The notes under the pieces are model-generated. The model made no database searches. It was not told the origin of the DNA and saw only the letters and a program-made list of their open reading frames with translations. A DNA stretch of 64,000 nt from Streptomyces sp. Edi2 (GTDB lineage: Bacteria; Actinomycetota; Actinomycetes; Streptomycetales; Streptomycetaceae): positions 7,093,501 through 7,157,500 of the forward strand of contig NZ_JBEJGX010000003.1 of the NCBI RefSeq assembly GCF_040253635.1, in the 5' to 3' direction. Positions 1 through 9,917 of this stretch are shown piece after piece; positions within the stretch are counted from its first letter, which is position 1; every line of letters starts with the position of its first letter. Both the position numbers and the translations under genes were made by a program.

Positions 1-250
1 TTCCTGGGACGGAAGATCGCCCGGGAGGTCGGCCGTCAGCCGACGGGCGGGCTGGACGCTGAGCGCCTGCAGCACCGGCTGGCCGCCCGGTTCGCCGGGA
101 CCTCACCGTCGGAGATCCGTGACCCGGTCCGGTGGCTGCTCGGGGTGGCGCTGCCGCGCTGGGGCTGCGGGCACCTGGACTGCGAGACCGGCGTGCTCTG
201 GTCCAGCGGCCGGTCCTGCCCGGTGTGCGAGGACATCGCCGGCGGACGGC
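1..250 (+). pseudogene. C-terminal remnant of an unrecognised Cys-containing protein, entering from the left edge
   Basis: The first frame is open from base 1 and reads as a normal Streptomyces protein: an alpha-helical stretch, then a segment with WLLGVALPRWGCGHLDC (about bases 121-183) and a second Cys pair CPVC (about 217-228). The two Cys pairs could bind zinc. I do not recognise the family. At about base 250 the similarity changes abruptly to a Pnkp ligase domain in another frame, and this frame then continues as unrelated sequence with no stop nearby. The gene therefore seems to have lost its natural end in a rearrangement. The start lies outside the window. Identity is uncertain; the change of content at the junction is seen directly. 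Confidence 0.5.
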
Positions 251-255
251 CGTCC

Positions 256-1640
256 GCTCGACCTGAACGATGTGGCGGGGCGGCGGATCGTGGAGACCCG
301 GTACATGGGCCGGCTCGCGGTCAAGGAGGAGAACGCCGCGGCCGCGCTGGAGGTGATGAGCCGCTTCGCGATCGACCCGCGGCTGCTGCCGTACCTCCCG
401 CCGACCATGGCGCCGTGTGCGACCTCGGCGGAGGACGGCTACCTGGAGCACCCCGCGGAGGCATTCGCCGGGTACCGCGCGGACGGGGTGCGGGAAGTGG
501 TGTGCGAGGAGAAGCACATGGGCTCCCGTGCCGTGGTCCTGGTGTGCCGTGCCGCGACGGTGGCCGCGGCATTCCCCCATGGGCCCAACGGCACGGGAGG
601 TACCCGCCGCGGGGTGCCGGGCGCCCTGTACACCCGCACCGGCCGGCCGTTCTTCGACGACCCGGAGACGACCGGACGCATCCTGCGGCGGGTCAGGGCT
701 GTGTGGAAGAGGCCGGCCTGTGGGCGGAGCTGGAGACCGACTGGCTGCTGCTGGACGCCGAGTTGATGCCGTGGTCGCTGAAGGCGACCGGTCTGCTGCG
801 CAAGCAGTACGCGGCCGTGGGCGCGGCATCCGGAGCGGTGTTCCCCGGCGTGCTCGGTGCTCTGGAGGCGGCGGCCGCCCGGGGGATCGAGGTGTCCGCG
901 CTGCTCGACCGGCAGCGGGACCGGGCCGTGGACGCTGCCGCCTTCACCCAGGCGTACCGGCGCTATTGCTGGCGCGTCGGGGTGGAACCGGTGGACCCGG
1001 AGGGCGCCGCCGACGCGTCGGACCGGGACGCCGGGCTCGGCGCGCCGGACGGTGTCCGGCTCGCGCCGTTCCAGATACTCGCGGCGCGGGGCCGCAGCCT
1101 CGCCGGACTGGCACACACCGAGCAGCCGGCGCTGATCGACCGGCTCATCGCGGCGGAGGCGGTGGTGACGGCCCGGGGCGACGGCGCGGCGGCCGACGGC
1201 GCGGCCGACGGCTCCCCGCAGCGGCCGGGCCTGCTCGCCGCGACCCGGCGGATCATCGTCGACACCGACGACGAATCGTCGGTCGCGGCCGGCACCGACT
1301 GGTGGCTGCGGCTGACCGCCGACGGGGGCGAAGGCATGGTGGTCAAGCCGGTTCAGGCGCTGCTACGGCAGGGCGACGGACGACTTGTCCAGCCGGGCGT
1401 CAAGTGCCGTGGCCGCGCATACCTGCGGATCATCTACGGGCCGGAGTGCACCCGCCCGGAGAACCTCGCGCGCCTGCGCATCCGTCATCTGGGCCACAAG
1501 CGTTCGCCGGCCCTGCGCGAGTACGCACTGGGCCTGGAGACGCTGGACCGGTGGCGGACGGCGAACCGCTGTGGCGGGTGCACGAGGCGGTCTTCGCGGT
1601 GCTCGCGCTGGAGTCGGAGCCGGTGGACCCACGGTTGTAG
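256..1640 (+). pseudogene. Polynucleotide kinase-phosphatase (Pnkp) ligase domain, 5'-truncated and frameshifted
   Basis: Pnkp is a bacterial RNA-repair enzyme with kinase, phosphatase and adenylyltransferase (ligase) domains, usually about 850 residues. Only the ligase third is here. Conserved blocks appear in three successive frames: IVETRYMGRLAVKEENAAAA and the nucleotidyl-lysine motif EEKHMGSRA (about 509-535) in frame 2; [23 protein letters not shown] (about 1330-1350) and [16 protein letters not shown] (about 1399-1446) in frame 1; then [19 protein letters not shown] and the stop in frame 3. The frame changes fall near 697-702 and 1550-1560. With the N-terminal two thirds missing and two shifts, it cannot encode a working Pnkp unless the shifts are sequencing errors. 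The usual partner methyltransferase Hen1 is not seen nearby. Confidence 0.8.
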
Positions 1641-1765
1641 ACGGGCCGAAGCGGCGTACGGGCAATGAGGGAGGGGCGCCCCCGGCCCGCCACGCCGCCC
1701 GCCCCGGGCGACCCGACATCCGCCGACTCCCTCCGCCGAGCCGTCCGAGCGGCCAAGATGGGTGG

Positions 1766-3001
1766 ATGGGATTCCAAGTCGACTCCGAGGCCGGGCGGCT
1801 GCGCCGGGTCATCCTGCACCGTCCCGATCTGGAACTGAAGCGGCTCACGCCCTCGAACAAGGACGCCTTGCTCTTCGACGACGTGCTGTGGGTGCGCCGG
1901 GCGCGGGCCGAGCACGACGGGTTCGCCGATGTGCTGCGCGACCGGGGGGTGGAGGTGCACCTCTTCGGGGATCTGCTCGCCGAGAGCCTGCAGATTCCCG
2001 TGGCGCGGAAGCTGGTCCTCGACCGGGTCTTCGACGAGAAGGAGTACGGGCCGCTGGCCACGGGGCATCTGCGGGCGGCCTTCGAGGAGCTGCCGGTACC
2101 GGAGCTGGTGGGAGCGCTGGTCGGCGGCATGACCAAGCGTGAGTTCCTGGAGCGGCATGCCGAGCCGACCTCGGTCCGCTTCCATGTGATGGATCTCGAC
2201 GACTTCCTGCTGGGCCCGCTGCCCAACCACCTCTTCACCCGCGATACCTCGGCCTGGATCTACGACGGGGTCTCGATCAACTCGATGCGCTGGCCGGCCC
2301 GGCAGCGCGAGACCGTGCACTACGAGGCGATCTACCGCCACCACCCGCTCTTCCGCGACCAGGACTTCCATGTCTGGTCGGAGGGGCAGGCGGACTTCCC
2401 CTCGACCATCGAGGGCGGCGACGTCCTGGTGATGGGCAGTGGCGCGGTGCTGATCGGGATGAGTGAACGCACCACTCCGCAGGCCGTGGAGCTGCTGGCG
2501 CGGGGGCTGTTCGCGGCGGGGTCCGCCCGCACGATCGTGGCGCTCGACATGCCCAAGCGCCGGGCCTTCATGCATCTCGACACCGTCATGACCATGATCG
2601 ACGGGGATACCTTCACCCAGTACGAGGGGCTGGGGATGCTCCGCTCGTACACCATCGAGCCGGGCTCGGGCGACCAGGACCTCAAGGTCACCGATCATCC
2701 GCCGGAGCATATGCACCGCGCCATAGCGGCCGCGCTGGGCTTGTCCGACATCCGGGTGCTGACCGCGACCCAGGATGTGCACTCGGCGGAGCGTGAGCAG
2801 TGGGACGACGGCTGCAATGTGCTGGCGGTGGAGCCGGGCGTGGTGGTGGCGTACGAGCGCAATGTCACCACGAACACCTTTCTCCGCAAGCGCGGCATCG
2901 AGGTGATCACGATTCCCGGGAGCGAGCTGGGGCGCGGACGCGGAGGGCCGCGCTGTATGAGCTGTCCGGTGGCGAGGGATGCGGTGCCGGGGGCAGCCTG
3001 A
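1766..3001 (+). CDS. arcA: Arginine deiminase
   Basis: Hydrolyses L-arginine to L-citrulline and ammonia in the cytoplasm, the first step of the arginine deiminase route. The 411-residue length is normal for the family. Visible guanidino-modifying-enzyme motifs are FTRDTSAWI (substrate Asp), [20 protein letters not shown] (catalytic His) and the C-terminal [12 protein letters not shown] with the nucleophilic Cys. The ATG at 1766 opens directly into the family N-terminus [20 protein letters not shown]; the frame is open further upstream but that part has no similarity. The ornithine carbamoyltransferase gene follows 164 bases downstream on the same strand, so the two could turn arginine into ornithine and carbamoyl phosphate. 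No carbamate kinase gene is present in the window. Confidence 0.95.
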   Translation: MGFQVDSEAGRLRRVILHRPDLELKRLTPSNKDALLFDDVLWVRRARAEHDGFADVLRDRGVEVHLFGDLLAESLQIPVARKLVLDRVFDEKEYGPLATGHLRAAFEELPVPELVGALVGGMTKREFLERHAEPTSVRFHVMDLDDFLLGPLPNHLFTRDTSAWIYDGVSINSMRWPARQRETVHYEAIYRHHPLFRDQDFHVWSEGQADFPSTIEGGDVLVMGSGAVLIGMSERTTPQAVELLARGLFAAGSARTIVALDMPKRRAFMHLDTVMTMIDGDTFTQYEGLGMLRSYTIEPGSGDQDLKVTDHPPEHMHRAIAAALGLSDIRVLTATQDVHSAEREQWDDGCNVLAVEPGVVVAYERNVTTNTFLRKRGIEVITIPGSELGRGRGGPRCMSCPVARDAVPGAA

Positions 3002-3033
3002 GCGTGACCCCCGATCCGTCCGGCAAGGTATGA

Positions 3034-3051
3034 CCCCGGATCCGTCCGGGG
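3034..3051 (+). terminator. Hairpin after arcA
   Basis: Perfect 7-bp stem CCCCGGA / TCCGGGG around a 4-base loop, 33 bases after the arcA stop. It may reduce read-through into argF or act as a processing site. There is no T-run, which is normal in Streptomyces. Confidence 0.45.
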
Positions 3052-3110
3052 AGTGTGACCCGGTATCCCGTCCACGGGCCGATGGCTCCGTATAGGGATG
3101 CGGGGGATCG

Positions 3111-3118
3111 TATACAAT
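3111..3118 (+). promoter_or_regulatory. Possible -10 element upstream of argF
   Basis: TATACAAT lies 48 bases before the argF start in otherwise GC-rich sequence and fits a -10 hexamer (TACAAT). It also resembles half of an ArgR (arginine repressor) box. No clear -35 sequence is visible, so this is only suggestive. Confidence 0.3.
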
Positions 3119-3165
3119 TCCAGGGTCTGAGTCCGTTCCTACTGCCGCGAACCAGGAGCCCACCC

Positions 3166-4170
3166 ATGGCGATAGACCTCACCGGCCGCCACTTCCTCAA
3201 GGAGCTGGACTTCAGTGCCGAGGAATTCTGCCGACTGATCGACCTGGCGGCCGAGCTGAAAGCGGCCAAGCGCGCCGGTACCGAGGTCCCTCGTCTCCAG
3301 GGCCGGAACATCGCCCTGATCTTCGAGAAGACCTCCACCCGGACCCGCTGTGCCTTCGAGGTCGCGGCCGCGGACCAGGGCGCCTCGACCACCTACCTGG
3401 ACCCGTCCGGCTCGCAGATCGGGCACAAGGAGTCGGTGAAGGACACCGCCCGGGTTCTCGGCCGGATGTTCGACGGTATCGAGTTCCGCGGGAGCCACCA
3501 CTCCGACGTCGAGGAGCTGGCGGCCCACGCCGGGGTCCCGGTCTTCAACGGGCTGACCGACGACTGGCACCCGACCCAGATGCTCGCCGATGTGCTGACC
3601 ATGGTCGAGCACGGCGGGGGCCGCCCCCTGTCCGAGACCGCCTTCGCCTACCTCGGCGACGCCCGCAACAACATGGGCAACTCCTACCTCGTCACCGGGG
3701 CCCTGCTCGGCATGGACGTACGGATCGTCGCGCCCCGGCAGCTCTGGCCCGACGCGACGGTGATCGCCGGCGCACAGGGACTCGCCGAGACCAGTGGCGC
3801 CCGCATCACGCTCACCGAGGACGTCGCGGAGGGCGTGAACGGCGCGGACTTCGTGACGACCGACGTCTGGGTCTCCATGGGCGAGCCGAAGGAGGTGTGG
3901 GACGAGCGGATCGCGCTGCTCGCGCCGTACGCGGTCACGATGGACGTGCTGCGTGCGACCGGCAAGCCGGAGGTGAAGTTCCTGCACTGTCTGCCCGCGT
4001 ACCACGACCTCGGCACCGCGGTGGGCCGGGAGATCCACGCCCGGCACGGACTGTCGTCGCTGGAGGTCACCGACGAGGTCTTCGAGTCCGCGCACTCCGT
4101 CGTCTTCGACGAGGCGGAGAACCGGCTGCACACGATCAAGGCGGTGCTGGTCGCGACGCTCGGCCGGTAG
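3166..4170 (+). CDS. argF: Ornithine carbamoyltransferase
   Basis: Interconverts ornithine plus carbamoyl phosphate and citrulline plus phosphate. The 334-residue protein shows the carbamoyl-phosphate motif STRTRC, then [20 protein letters not shown] and the ornithine-binding loop HCLPAYHD, all in the expected order. The ATG at 3166 is preceded by AGGAGCCC and gives the family N-terminus. Its place directly after arcA suggests a catabolic role (phosphorolysis of citrulline), but catabolic and biosynthetic forms cannot be told apart by eye and the gene could equally serve arginine synthesis. No other arg biosynthetic gene is in the window. Confidence 0.95.
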   Translation: MAIDLTGRHFLKELDFSAEEFCRLIDLAAELKAAKRAGTEVPRLQGRNIALIFEKTSTRTRCAFEVAAADQGASTTYLDPSGSQIGHKESVKDTARVLGRMFDGIEFRGSHHSDVEELAAHAGVPVFNGLTDDWHPTQMLADVLTMVEHGGGRPLSETAFAYLGDARNNMGNSYLVTGALLGMDVRIVAPRQLWPDATVIAGAQGLAETSGARITLTEDVAEGVNGADFVTTDVWVSMGEPKEVWDERIALLAPYAVTMDVLRATGKPEVKFLHCLPAYHDLGTAVGREIHARHGLSSLEVTDEVFESAHSVVFDEAENRLHTIKAVLVATLGR

Positions 4171-4195
4171 GGCCGGGCTACGGGCGGGGTCGGTG

Positions 4196-5104
<909 letters not shown>

Positions 5105-5310
5105 GGGCTGTCCGTTCCGTTCGCAAAAGGCCGGGCCGGATACCTGAGGCCAGATGACACGTCCACGGTAGGAAGCGCAGGGCGGCCGGAGCAGGGGCGA
5201 GTGACCGGGAAGGGCACGACCTAAGTCATACGGCGGCCGGGACCTTCGGCCGGTGGCGACGCCACCGCGCGATGCCGTCGTGAAGCCATGACGCGATGCC
5301 GCCGTGGAAC

Positions 5311-5354
5311 CCGATGCGCGATGCCCGATGCCCGATGCCCCGATGCCCCGATGA
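5311..5354. repeat. Short tandem repeat CGATGCC(C) upstream of the enoyl-CoA hydratase gene
   Basis: About six imperfect copies of CGATGC, CGATGCC or CGATGCCC follow one another in the 378-base gap between the ATPase and hydratase genes. This looks like a slippage-derived microsatellite; no binding function is evident. Confidence 0.6.
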
Positions 5355-5395
5355 CCTCCTCACGCCGCGCCACTATCGCGTCCTCGTGACGACGG

Positions 5396-5409
5396 TCACC
5401 AACCGGTGA
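5396..5409. promoter_or_regulatory. Palindrome in the promoter region of the enoyl-CoA hydratase gene
   Basis: TCACC-AACC-GGTGA is a perfect 5-bp inverted repeat, 73 bases before the start codon and followed by the AT-richer TGATAACTTCG. It is a plausible operator for the pathway regulator (for example the PaaX-type protein at 13688-14539), but there is no direct evidence for the partner. Confidence 0.3.
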
Positions 5410-5482
5410 TAACTTCGACAAGGCATAAGGCATCCGGAACACCATCCACCCGGCCGGTCGGCCAAAGGGGGCAGGCAGCCCG

Positions 5483-6310
5483 ATGAGCCCGTTCGCAGGA
5501 TCAGCCCGCAGTACAGACGCCTGGCAGCACATCCGCGTGACCAGGAAGGACGGGATCGCCACCGTCACGCTGGCGCGCCCGGACAAGCTCAACGCACTCA
5601 CCTTCGAGGCCTACGCCGACCTCCGTGATCTGCTCGCCGAGCTGTCCAGGGAGCGTTCCGTACGTGCCCTGGTGCTCGCGGGGGAGGGGCGCGGCTTCTG
5701 CTCCGGCGGCGACGTCGAGGAGATCATCGGCGCCACCCTGGACATGGACACCGCGCAGCTCCTGGACTTCAACCGGATGACCGGTCAGGTCGTACGGGCG
5801 GTGCGGGAGTGCCCGTTCCCGGTGATCGCGGCGGTGCACGGGGTCGCGGCCGGGGCGGGCGCGGTGCTCGCGCTGGCCGCGGACTTCCGCGTCGCCGACC
5901 CGTCGGCCCGTTTCGCCTTCCTCTTCACCAAGGTCGGCCTCTCCGGCGGTGACATGGGTGCGGCTTATCTGCTGCCCCGGGTGATCGGCCTCGGCCATGC
6001 CACCCGGCTGCTGATGCTCGGCGACGCCGTCCGGGCCCCGGAGGCCGAACGGCTCGGCCTGATCAGTGAGCTGGCCGACGAGGGCCGGGCCGACGAGGCG
6101 GCCGCGGCGCTGGCCCGACGGCTCGCCGAGGGACCCGCGCTGGCTCACGCCCAGACCAAGGCGCTGCTCACCGCGGAACTCGACATGCCGCTGGCCGCCG
6201 CCGTCGAGATGGACGCCGCCACCCAGGCGCTGCTGATGAACAGCGCCGACTACGCGGAATTCCACGCCGCTTTCACGGAGAAGCGGACGCCCAAGTGGCA
6301 GGGGAAATAG
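5483..6310 (+). CDS. Enoyl-CoA hydratase/isomerase family protein
   Basis: Crotonase-fold enzyme of 275 residues, expected to hydrate an enoyl-CoA or open a ring-derived acyl-CoA intermediate. Visible are the first oxyanion-hole segment GRGFCSGGDVEE (residues about 71-82) and the second oxyanion segment HGVAAGAGAVLALAADFRVA (about 120-139). The catalytic Glu region differs from classical hydratases (FTKVGLSGGDMGAAYLLPRV), so the exact reaction is open. The gene ends two bases before the start of the hydroxylase/reductase fusion, so the two are surely cotranscribed and probably act on the same aromatic CoA thioester. A similar hydratase accompanies the aerobic 2-aminobenzoyl-CoA pathway. Confidence 0.85.
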   Translation: MSPFAGSARSTDAWQHIRVTRKDGIATVTLARPDKLNALTFEAYADLRDLLAELSRERSVRALVLAGEGRGFCSGGDVEEIIGATLDMDTAQLLDFNRMTGQVVRAVRECPFPVIAAVHGVAAGAGAVLALAADFRVADPSARFAFLFTKVGLSGGDMGAAYLLPRVIGLGHATRLLMLGDAVRAPEAERLGLISELADEGRADEAAAALARRLAEGPALAHAQTKALLTAELDMPLAAAVEMDAATQALLMNSADYAEFHAAFTEKRTPKWQGK

Positions 6311-6312
6311 CC

Positions 6313-8676
6313 ATGCGGGTCGCCGTCATCGGCGGGGGACCGGGCGGGCTGTACGCCGCGGTCCTTCTCAAGCGCCTCGACCCCACCCGCGAGATCACCG
6401 TCTGGGAGCGCAACGCGCCGGACGACACCTTCGGCTTCGGCGTGGTGCTCTCCGACGAGACCCTGGGCGGTATCGAGCACGCCGACCCGGAGGTCTACCG
6501 CGCCCTCCAGGCGGAGTTCGTCCGCTGGGACGACATCGACATCGTGCACCGCGGCCGCACCCTGACCTCCGGCGGGCACGGCTTCGCCGCGCTGGGACGG
6601 CGCCGGCTGCTGGCCGTGCTCCACCGGCGCTGCCGCGACCTCGGCGTCGACCTGCGTTTTTGCACCGAGGCCCCGCCCGCCGCCGAGCTGGCGCGCACGC
6701 ATGACCTGGTAATCGCTGCGGACGGGGTGCACAGCGCGACCCGCACCGCCCATGCCGACGCCTTTCGCCTGCAACTGACCACCCACCGCTGCCGCTACAT
6801 CTGGCTCGCCGCCGACTTCGCCTTCGACGCCTTCCGCTTCGAGATCGCCGAGACCGAGCACGGCGTCGTACAGCTCCACGCCTACCCCTTCGCCGGCCCC
6901 TCGCCCGCCCCGCAGCACCCCGCCCCAGAGCACCCCGCCCCGCAGCACTCAGGGGCGTTGCCCTCCGGGACGGCGGAAGGCACCCCCGGGGCCAGCACGG
7001 TCATCGTCGAGATGCGCGAGGAGGTCTGGCGGGCGGCCGGACTCGACCGCTGTGACGAGCGCGAGTCGGCGGAGTGGTGCGCCAAGGTCTTCACCGACGC
7101 GCTGCGCGGCCGCTCGCTGCGCTCCAACAACTCCAGCTGGATCGCCTTCCGTACGGTCGTCAACGACCGCTGGTCGCACGGCAACACGGTGCTGCTCGGC
7201 GACGCCGCGCACACCGCGCACTTCTCCATCGGCTCCGGCACCAAGCTCGCCGTCGAGGACGCCCTCGCGCTGGCCGCCTGCCTCCAGGAGCAGCCCGACA
7301 CCGCCCGCGCCCTGGCCGCGTACGAGGAGGAGCGCCGCCCGGTCGTCGCCTCCACCCAGCGCGCCGCCCGCGCCAGCCTCGCCTGGTTCGAGGAACTGGC
7401 CACCTACCTGGACCAGCCGCCCCATCAGTTCGCCTTCAACCTCCTCACCCGCAGCCGCCGGGTCACCCACGACAACCTGCGGCTGCGCGACCCCGGTTTC
7501 GTCGCCGCCGTCGAGCGCGAGGCGGGCACCCCGTCCGCCACGCCCCCGATGTTCACGCCGTTCCGGCTGGGGGAGCTGACGCTGCGCAACCGGGTCGTGG
7601 TCTCCCCGATGGACATGTACTCCGCCGCGGACGGCGATGGCACCCCCGGCGACTTCCACCTCGTCCACCTCGGAGCCCGGGCGCTGGGCGGCGCCGGGCT
7701 GGTGATGACGGAGATGGTGTGTGTCAGCCCCGAGGGCCGGATCACACCGGGCTGTACGGGGCTGTATGCGCCGGAACACGAGACGGCCTGGCGCCGGGTC
7801 ACCGACTTCGTCCATGCCTCGGCGCCCGGCACCGCCATCGGCGTCCAGCTCGGCCACTCAGGCCGCAAGGGCTCGACCCGGCTGATGTGGGAGGGCATCG
7901 ACCAGCCGCTCCGGGACGGCAACTGGCCCGTCGTGGCGCCCTCCGCACTGCCCTACCGTGCCGGCGTCAACCAGATCCCGCATGCGTTGTCCGTGGCCGA
8001 ACTGCACACCGTCCGCGATCAGTTCGTCCGCTCCGCGGAGTCGGCCGCCCGTGCGGGCTTCGACCTTCTCGAACTCCACTGCGCCCATGGCTACCTGCTC
8101 TCCGGCTTCCTCTCCCCGCTGACCAATCACCGCACGGACGCCTATGGCGGCGACCTCACCGGCCGGCTGCGTTTCCCGCTGGAGGTCTTCGACGCGGTGC
8201 GCGCCGTCTGGCCGGCCGGCCGCCCGATGACGGTCCGTATCTCCGCGACCGACTGGGCGGACGGCGGCACCAGCGGGGACGACGCGGTGGCGATCGCGCG
8301 GGCCTTCGCCGGGCACGGCGCCGATGCCATCGATGTGTCCACCGGACAGGTCGTCCCCGACGAGCGCCCCGACTTCGGCCGCTCGTACCAGACCCCGTTC
8401 GCCGACCGGATCCGCAACACCCTCGGTGTGCCGGTCATCGCGGTCGGCGCGATCTCCTCCTGGGACGACGTCAACTCCCTGGTGCTGGCGGGTCGCGCGG
8501 ACCTGTGCGCTCTGGCCCGGCCGCATCTGTACGACCCGCACTGGACGCTGCACGCCGCCGCGGACCAGGGGTACGCAGGTCCTGGCGCTCCCTGGCCACT
8601 GCCCTACCAGGCGGGCAGCCGCACCCCGCCAACCGGACGTACCGATGCGCCGAAGCCCCGCCTCACGCTGCAGTGA
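6313..8676 (+). CDS. Bifunctional aryl-CoA monooxygenase/oxidoreductase (salicylyl-CoA 5-hydroxylase or 2-aminobenzoyl-CoA monooxygenase/reductase type)
   Basis: A fusion of about 787 residues. The N-terminal half is a flavoprotein hydroxylase: dinucleotide motif GGGPGGLYAAVL at residues 7-18 and the second FAD motif GDAAHTAHFSIGSGTKLAVEDA near 295-316. The C-terminal half, from about residue 412 (MFTPFRLGELTLRNRVVVSP), is an old-yellow-enzyme domain with GVQLGHSGRKG and HCAHGYLLSGFLSPLTNHR. This architecture is known from enzymes that hydroxylate and then reduce the dearomatised ring of anthraniloyl-CoA; database entries often call it salicylyl-CoA 5-hydroxylase. The ATG at 6313 fits the Rossmann start better than the in-frame ATG at 6295 inside the upstream gene. 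A Pro/His-rich insert with three 15-base DNA repeats interrupts the FAD domain. Confidence 0.85.
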   Translation: MRVAVIGGGPGGLYAAVLLKRLDPTREITVWERNAPDDTFGFGVVLSDETLGGIEHADPEVYRALQAEFVRWDDIDIVHRGRTLTSGGHGFAALGRRRLLAVLHRRCRDLGVDLRFCTEAPPAAELARTHDLVIAADGVHSATRTAHADAFRLQLTTHRCRYIWLAADFAFDAFRFEIAETEHGVVQLHAYPFAGPSPAPQHPAPEHPAPQHSGALPSGTAEGTPGASTVIVEMREEVWRAAGLDRCDERESAEWCAKVFTDALRGRSLRSNNSSWIAFRTVVNDRWSHGNTVLLGDAAHTAHFSIGSGTKLAVEDALALAACLQEQPDTARALAAYEEERRPVVASTQRAARASLAWFEELATYLDQPPHQFAFNLLTRSRRVTHDNLRLRDPGFVAAVEREAGTPSATPPMFTPFRLGELTLRNRVVVSPMDMYSAADGDGTPGDFHLVHLGARALGGAGLVMTEMVCVSPEGRITPGCTGLYAPEHETAWRRVTDFVHASAPGTAIGVQLGHSGRKGSTRLMWEGIDQPLRDGNWPVVAPSALPYRAGVNQIPHALSVAELHTVRDQFVRSAESAARAGFDLLELHCAHGYLLSGFLSPLTNHRTDAYGGDLTGRLRFPLEVFDAVRAVWPAGRPMTVRISATDWADGGTSGDDAVAIARAFAGHGADAIDVSTGQVVPDERPDFGRSYQTPFADRIRNTLGVPVIAVGAISSWDDVNSLVLAGRADLCALARPHLYDPHWTLHAAADQGYAGPGAPWPLPYQAGSRTPPTGRTDAPKPRLTLQ
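6906..6950 (+). repeat. Three 15-base in-frame repeats inside the hydroxylase gene
   Basis: The DNA encodes PAPQHPAPEHPAPQH, three near-identical copies of a 15-base unit. They lie in a loop between two beta-strand segments of the FAD domain, followed by a Gly/Ser-rich linker. This is probably a tolerated surface-loop expansion. Confidence 0.75.
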
Positions 8677-8796
8677 TGGGGAGGCACGGGCAGCGGGGCG
8701 GGGCCGTTCTGTGGCCGCGGCCCGGCAGTCGGCGGGCCGGTGCGGAGGGCCGGTCAGGGTGGCCGGGGCCGGGGCCGGCGGGCCGGTGCGGGCGGG

Positions 8797-9771
8797 TCAG
8801 GACGTCGGTACGCAGGCGACCCGTGCCGAGATCACCCGCTTGCCGTGCTGTTCGACGGTGACCTCGACCTGCCGCCGGTCGCCGTCGGTGCGGCCCGTGG
8901 TGCGCGCCTCCACCCAGGAGGGCGCATCGAGTTCGGCGTAGCGCTCGAAGCCGCAGTCCAATGAGGCGGGCACGGTGAAGCCGGGCGTTGCCGCCTGCGC
9001 GGCCTGCCGGGCGGCCTCGACCATCAGCATGCCGGGCGCGTGGTCCACGGGGTGGTCGAAGAGCACCGGGTGCGCGGTGTCCACCCGCAGCTGCCAGCGG
9101 TCGGGGCGGTCGGTGGGGGAGAGCACCACATCGCGGTCGCGTTCCCTGGCGACCAGCTGCGGGGCGACCGCCTCCGGCAGCGGCAGCCTGCGGGAGTTGG
9201 CGAGGGCCAGATCGCTGTATTCGCCGCGCAGCCGGCGGTAGACGGCCGGGCTGTGACAGGAGTAGACGAGCGTCGCGGAGGCCAGCTCGGCGCCGTCGCA
9301 CACGATCCGGAACTCCTGGTGGGCGCTGACCAGCCGGGTGCTGCGGTGAACCATGTCACGGTCGGTGATGTGCAGCGTGACCTCGGCCGGCTGGTCCGTG
9401 GTGCGCAGCGCCTGCGGAGCGAGGTCGTAGCGGACCCGCTGCCAGATGATCGGGTGGTCCAGCGGCAGCCGGTGCGCGACATGGCTCAGTAATATTGCGG
9501 CCTGCCGGATGGTCTCTATCAGCAGCAGCGGGTCGTGCAGCCCGTGGACCGGACCGTAGAAGGTGTGGGCGCGCGGCCACTGGGCGCTGACCACCCAGCC
9601 CTCCTCGCCACGCCGCCAGTTGGTGAGAAAGACCTCGGATATGGCGGTGCGGTGGACGTACTCGCGCGGCACGGTCATGGTGAGGCCGGACGGTCGGGTT
9701 CCGTCGGCGAGCCGGCCTCCGAGGTCGTGGGGCTGATCGCGCAAGTTCGGCGTGAGCGTGGCGCCGGCCAT
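8797..9771 (-). CDS. AfsA-family protein (gamma-butyrolactone/butenolide signal synthase)
   Basis: AfsA-type enzymes couple a beta-ketoacyl chain to dihydroxyacetone phosphate, the committed step of A-factor-like autoregulators. The 324-residue protein contains both AfsA hot-dog repeats: the first around VHRTAISEVFLTNW ... FYGPVHGLHDPLLLIETIRQ (residues about 38-95), the second around HPVLFDHPVDHAPGMLMVEAARQAAQ (about 225-250). The ATG at 9771 is chosen because AAGGAAG lies 7-8 bases upstream; an open frame further upstream has no family similarity. The receptor gene lies directly upstream on the same strand, 146 bases away, and that gap carries an ARE-like operator. This is the classical synthase-receptor neighbourhood of Streptomyces signalling. 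The exact chemical product cannot be read from sequence. Confidence 0.92.
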   Translation of the reverse strand: MAGATLTPNLRDQPHDLGGRLADGTRPSGLTMTVPREYVHRTAISEVFLTNWRRGEEGWVVSAQWPRAHTFYGPVHGLHDPLLLIETIRQAAILLSHVAHRLPLDHPIIWQRVRYDLAPQALRTTDQPAEVTLHITDRDMVHRSTRLVSAHQEFRIVCDGAELASATLVYSCHSPAVYRRLRGEYSDLALANSRRLPLPEAVAPQLVARERDRDVVLSPTDRPDRWQLRVDTAHPVLFDHPVDHAPGMLMVEAARQAAQAATPGFTVPASLDCGFERYAELDAPSWVEARTTGRTDGDRRQVEVTVEQHGKRVISARVACVPTS

Positions 9772-9844
9772 AGGTCTTCTTCCTTTCTGCGTACGGCTCT
9801 CAACGCCCTGATGCGCCGAGCCTCGGTGCTGACAGCCCGACCAT

Positions 9845-9870
9845 AAGATACGGACCATGTGGTTTGTTTT
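9845..9870. promoter_or_regulatory. ARE-like operator upstream of the afsA homologue
   Basis: The half AGATACGGACC and the half GGTTTGTTTT flank the core AT-GT. The right half matches the GGTTTGT-type half-site of autoregulator response elements bound by ArpA/ScbR receptors. The site starts 73 bases before the afsA start codon and shares the core ACCATGYGG with the sites near 10621 and 12500. Inference: the butyrolactone receptor binds here. Confidence 0.65.
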
Positions 9871-9917
9871 ACGGGCCTGGACGAGCCCTGCTCCGCCGGT
9901 GAGACGGGGCAGGGGTG

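Noticed and set aside
145..1668. One continuous 507-codon ORF as a single protein
   Set aside because: The frame stays open only by chance: its middle part (about 250-700) is out-of-frame shadow, whereas real Pnkp similarity moves between three frames.
3055..3165. Extended N-terminus for ornithine carbamoyltransferase
   Set aside because: The upstream in-frame start lacks a ribosome site and the extra residues match nothing in the family; ATG 3166 follows AGGAGCCC.
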